A stretch of DNA of 64,000 nt, taken from the NCBI RefSeq assembly GCF_021166585.1, contig NZ_JAJOZE010000002.1:1-64000 (forward strand), written 5' to 3'. Position numbers and translations under genes: made by a program. The first letter of the stretch is position 1. Every line of letters starts with the position of its first letter. This document shows, one piece after another, positions 62,969-64,000 of this stretch. A model generated the notes under the pieces. It ran no database searches and was not told where the DNA came from. It saw only the letters and a program-made list of their open reading frames with translations. The DNA is from Metabacillus kandeliae. Its GTDB lineage: Bacteria; Bacillota; Bacilli; Bacillales; Bacillaceae.

Positions 62969-63047
62969 TAAACCGGGAAGAACGCGCATAAATCAGGAAA
63001 CCCGCTCATAAACTCCGATAACCCGCGCATAAACCGCCAAATCAAGC
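62969..63047 (-). repeat. 20/21-bp array 7 (TTTATGCGCGGGTT on the minus strand)
   Basis: TAAA cores at 62969, 62989, 63009 and 63030, spacings 20, 20 and 21. Read on the minus strand the best unit contains TTTATGCGCGGGTT, identical to array 4 about 25 kb away. Confidence 0.75.
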
Positions 63048-63090
63048 ATCACTTACTATGAAAACAGCTCCCGCCTTCTCTCCAGCAGCA

Positions 63091-63918
63091 CTAAAATGAA
63101 ATTACCACTGCATCCATAACAGGCTCATACCCAATATTGGTGTAAATTTTATTCGACGTTGGATTATCAAGATCTGTATAAAGGGTCAGGGACTGATAGC
63201 CTCTGTTCAACAGCAGCCTTGAGAGCGCTGCAACACAGTCTGTCGCATAGCCCTGCTTTCTTTCATCCTTCGGCGTGTAGACAAAGTTGACGGTAATGTT
63301 CCGTCTTGTAGGGCGGGCTGCATTGGCAATGGAGACGAGCCTGCCGCCTGCTTCCCAGCCATAAAGGCTTTGGCGCCGCAAAAATTCACGGCTTTTCTCT
63401 TCAGCTTCCGATCTGTCTAACGGATCTCCTGTTTCTTTTCCGAACTGATACATCCAGTCAGTAATCATATCAAGGTCCCGCCTGTCAGCTTTCACAAGCC
63501 GGCCTTTTTCACTTGGCACTATTTTCGCCTCTGTCATTTTATAAAGGCGCTGGTTCATCCTGATTTTCACATCAGTTCCGTAAGCTGCAGCAATTTTCTC
63601 TGAGAGCTTCAGCGTAAATTCTTTCTCGCCAACAAGCCCAGGGATTTCCTTTACTTTTTCCATCAGAACAGAAACGAACTTCTCAGCATTCAGCCCTCTT
63701 GGCTTGCTCATCACAATTTGGCGGCGGATGGTTTGAAAAAGCACGGCAGCCGGCTGTCCATCTTCTCTTGCCAGTGCCATTAAATAAGGGATTGTTTCGC
63801 TTCCGGCGTTCATCAGCAGACCCAGGATCAGGCTGTTTTCCGCTTCATCTTCCTCTAAAAAAGGGATGACAGCCGCTTTAAAAGAATCAAGGCTTTCATA
63901 TAGAATCAGTTCCGTCAC
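63091..63918 (-). CDS. GNAT-family acetyltransferase, two-domain
   Basis: A 275-residue protein. The C-terminal half (about 130-275) is a GNAT domain with acetyl-CoA loop TPKDERKQGYATDCV and final strand LYTDLDNPTSNKIYTNIGYEPV; the N-terminal half looks like a second, degenerate GNAT-like lobe. The start is GTG after AGGAGGG. Substrate unknown. The remaining 82 bases of the window hold no gene that I can see. Confidence 0.87.
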   Translation of the reverse strand: MTELILYESLDSFKAAVIPFLEEDEAENSLILGLLMNAGSETIPYLMALAREDGQPAAVLFQTIRRQIVMSKPRGLNAEKFVSVLMEKVKEIPGLVGEKEFTLKLSEKIAAAYGTDVKIRMNQRLYKMTEAKIVPSEKGRLVKADRRDLDMITDWMYQFGKETGDPLDRSEAEEKSREFLRRQSLYGWEAGGRLVSIANAARPTRRNITVNFVYTPKDERKQGYATDCVAALSRLLLNRGYQSLTLYTDLDNPTSNKIYTNIGYEPVMDAVVISF

Positions 63919-64000
63919 GGGAATCCCTCCTATTGCAGTCAGGCTAAAGTGGACTTCTGCATGGTTGTATAAAGCGCCATGTAGCTTTTCGATTCCTCGA

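Noticed and set aside
1-64000. tRNA, rRNA, prophage or insertion sequence genes
   Set aside because: None seen by inspection: no transposase or integrase motifs among the proteins and no recognisable structural RNA genes.
63919-64000. Gene at the right edge of the window
   Set aside because: Only 82 bases remain and no start, stop or family pattern can be supported.

Overview
The window looks like chromosome of a Gram-positive Bacillaceae (Bacillus sensu lato). Most genes have strong AGGAGG-type ribosome sites, GTG and TTG starts are frequent, and many proteins match Bacillus subtilis families in length and motif: LnrJKLMN (YfiJKLMN), MprF, YfiB/YfiC, AsnO, YfjF, YhfC, PepT, YwbE, YhfP, ProI/ProB/ProA and a PhoA/PhoB phosphatase. 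The lnr, mprF and yfiBC genes also lie close together in the B. subtilis yfi region. No rRNA, tRNA, prophage, transposase or CRISPR locus was seen, so this is core or accessory chromosome rather than a mobile island.

Layout. 1-5.5 kb: a dispersed repeat, then the linearmycin-type two-component/ABC transporter set lnrJK-lnrLMN on the minus strand. 5.8-9.0 kb: mprF and a CcdC-like membrane protein. 9.0-13.6 kb: a duplicated repeat block, a DJ-1/PfpI protein and the heterodimeric ABC exporter YfiB/YfiC. 13.6-18 kb: a second copy of the dispersed repeat, a 21-bp array, a TetR regulator divergent from an asparagine synthetase, YfjF and an ABM-domain protein. 18-23 kb: a coupled regulator/hydrolase/intramembrane protease operon behind a 32-bp palindrome, pepT, and a split ThrE-type exporter. 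23-27 kb: acetyltransferase, DsbA-like protein, lipoprotein, RsbR paralogue and an exported protein. 27.2-35.3 kb: one 2676-residue cyclic-glucan-synthase-like enzyme. 35.4-41.4 kb: an acetamidase/formamidase-permease pair, DoxX behind two FNR-like sites, and an EAL protein. 41.5-53.6 kb: many small housekeeping and accessory genes, including an ECF sigma factor, a FusB-type protein and a FUSC transporter. 53.9-64 kb: alkaline phosphatase, YhfP oxidoreductase, proline operon, a TPR-dynamin GTPase and an acetyltransferase.

Functional themes. Several loci concern the cell envelope: LnrJKLMN, MprF, YfiBC, the glucan synthase, FUSC, two glutamic-type intramembrane proteases and the dynamin-like GTPase. 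Others are nitrogen or amino-acid metabolism: AsnO, PepT, ThrE-like exporter, amidase/permease and ProIBA.

The most unusual non-coding signal is a set of seven intergenic arrays whose units repeat every 20-21 bp (two helical turns). They carry several different motifs and always lie 3' of at least one gene. A second class is a ~160-bp dispersed element with a conserved hairpin, and a third is a 131-bp MITE-like element. The asparagine synthetase leader has mutually exclusive hairpins and a possible 6-residue leader peptide.
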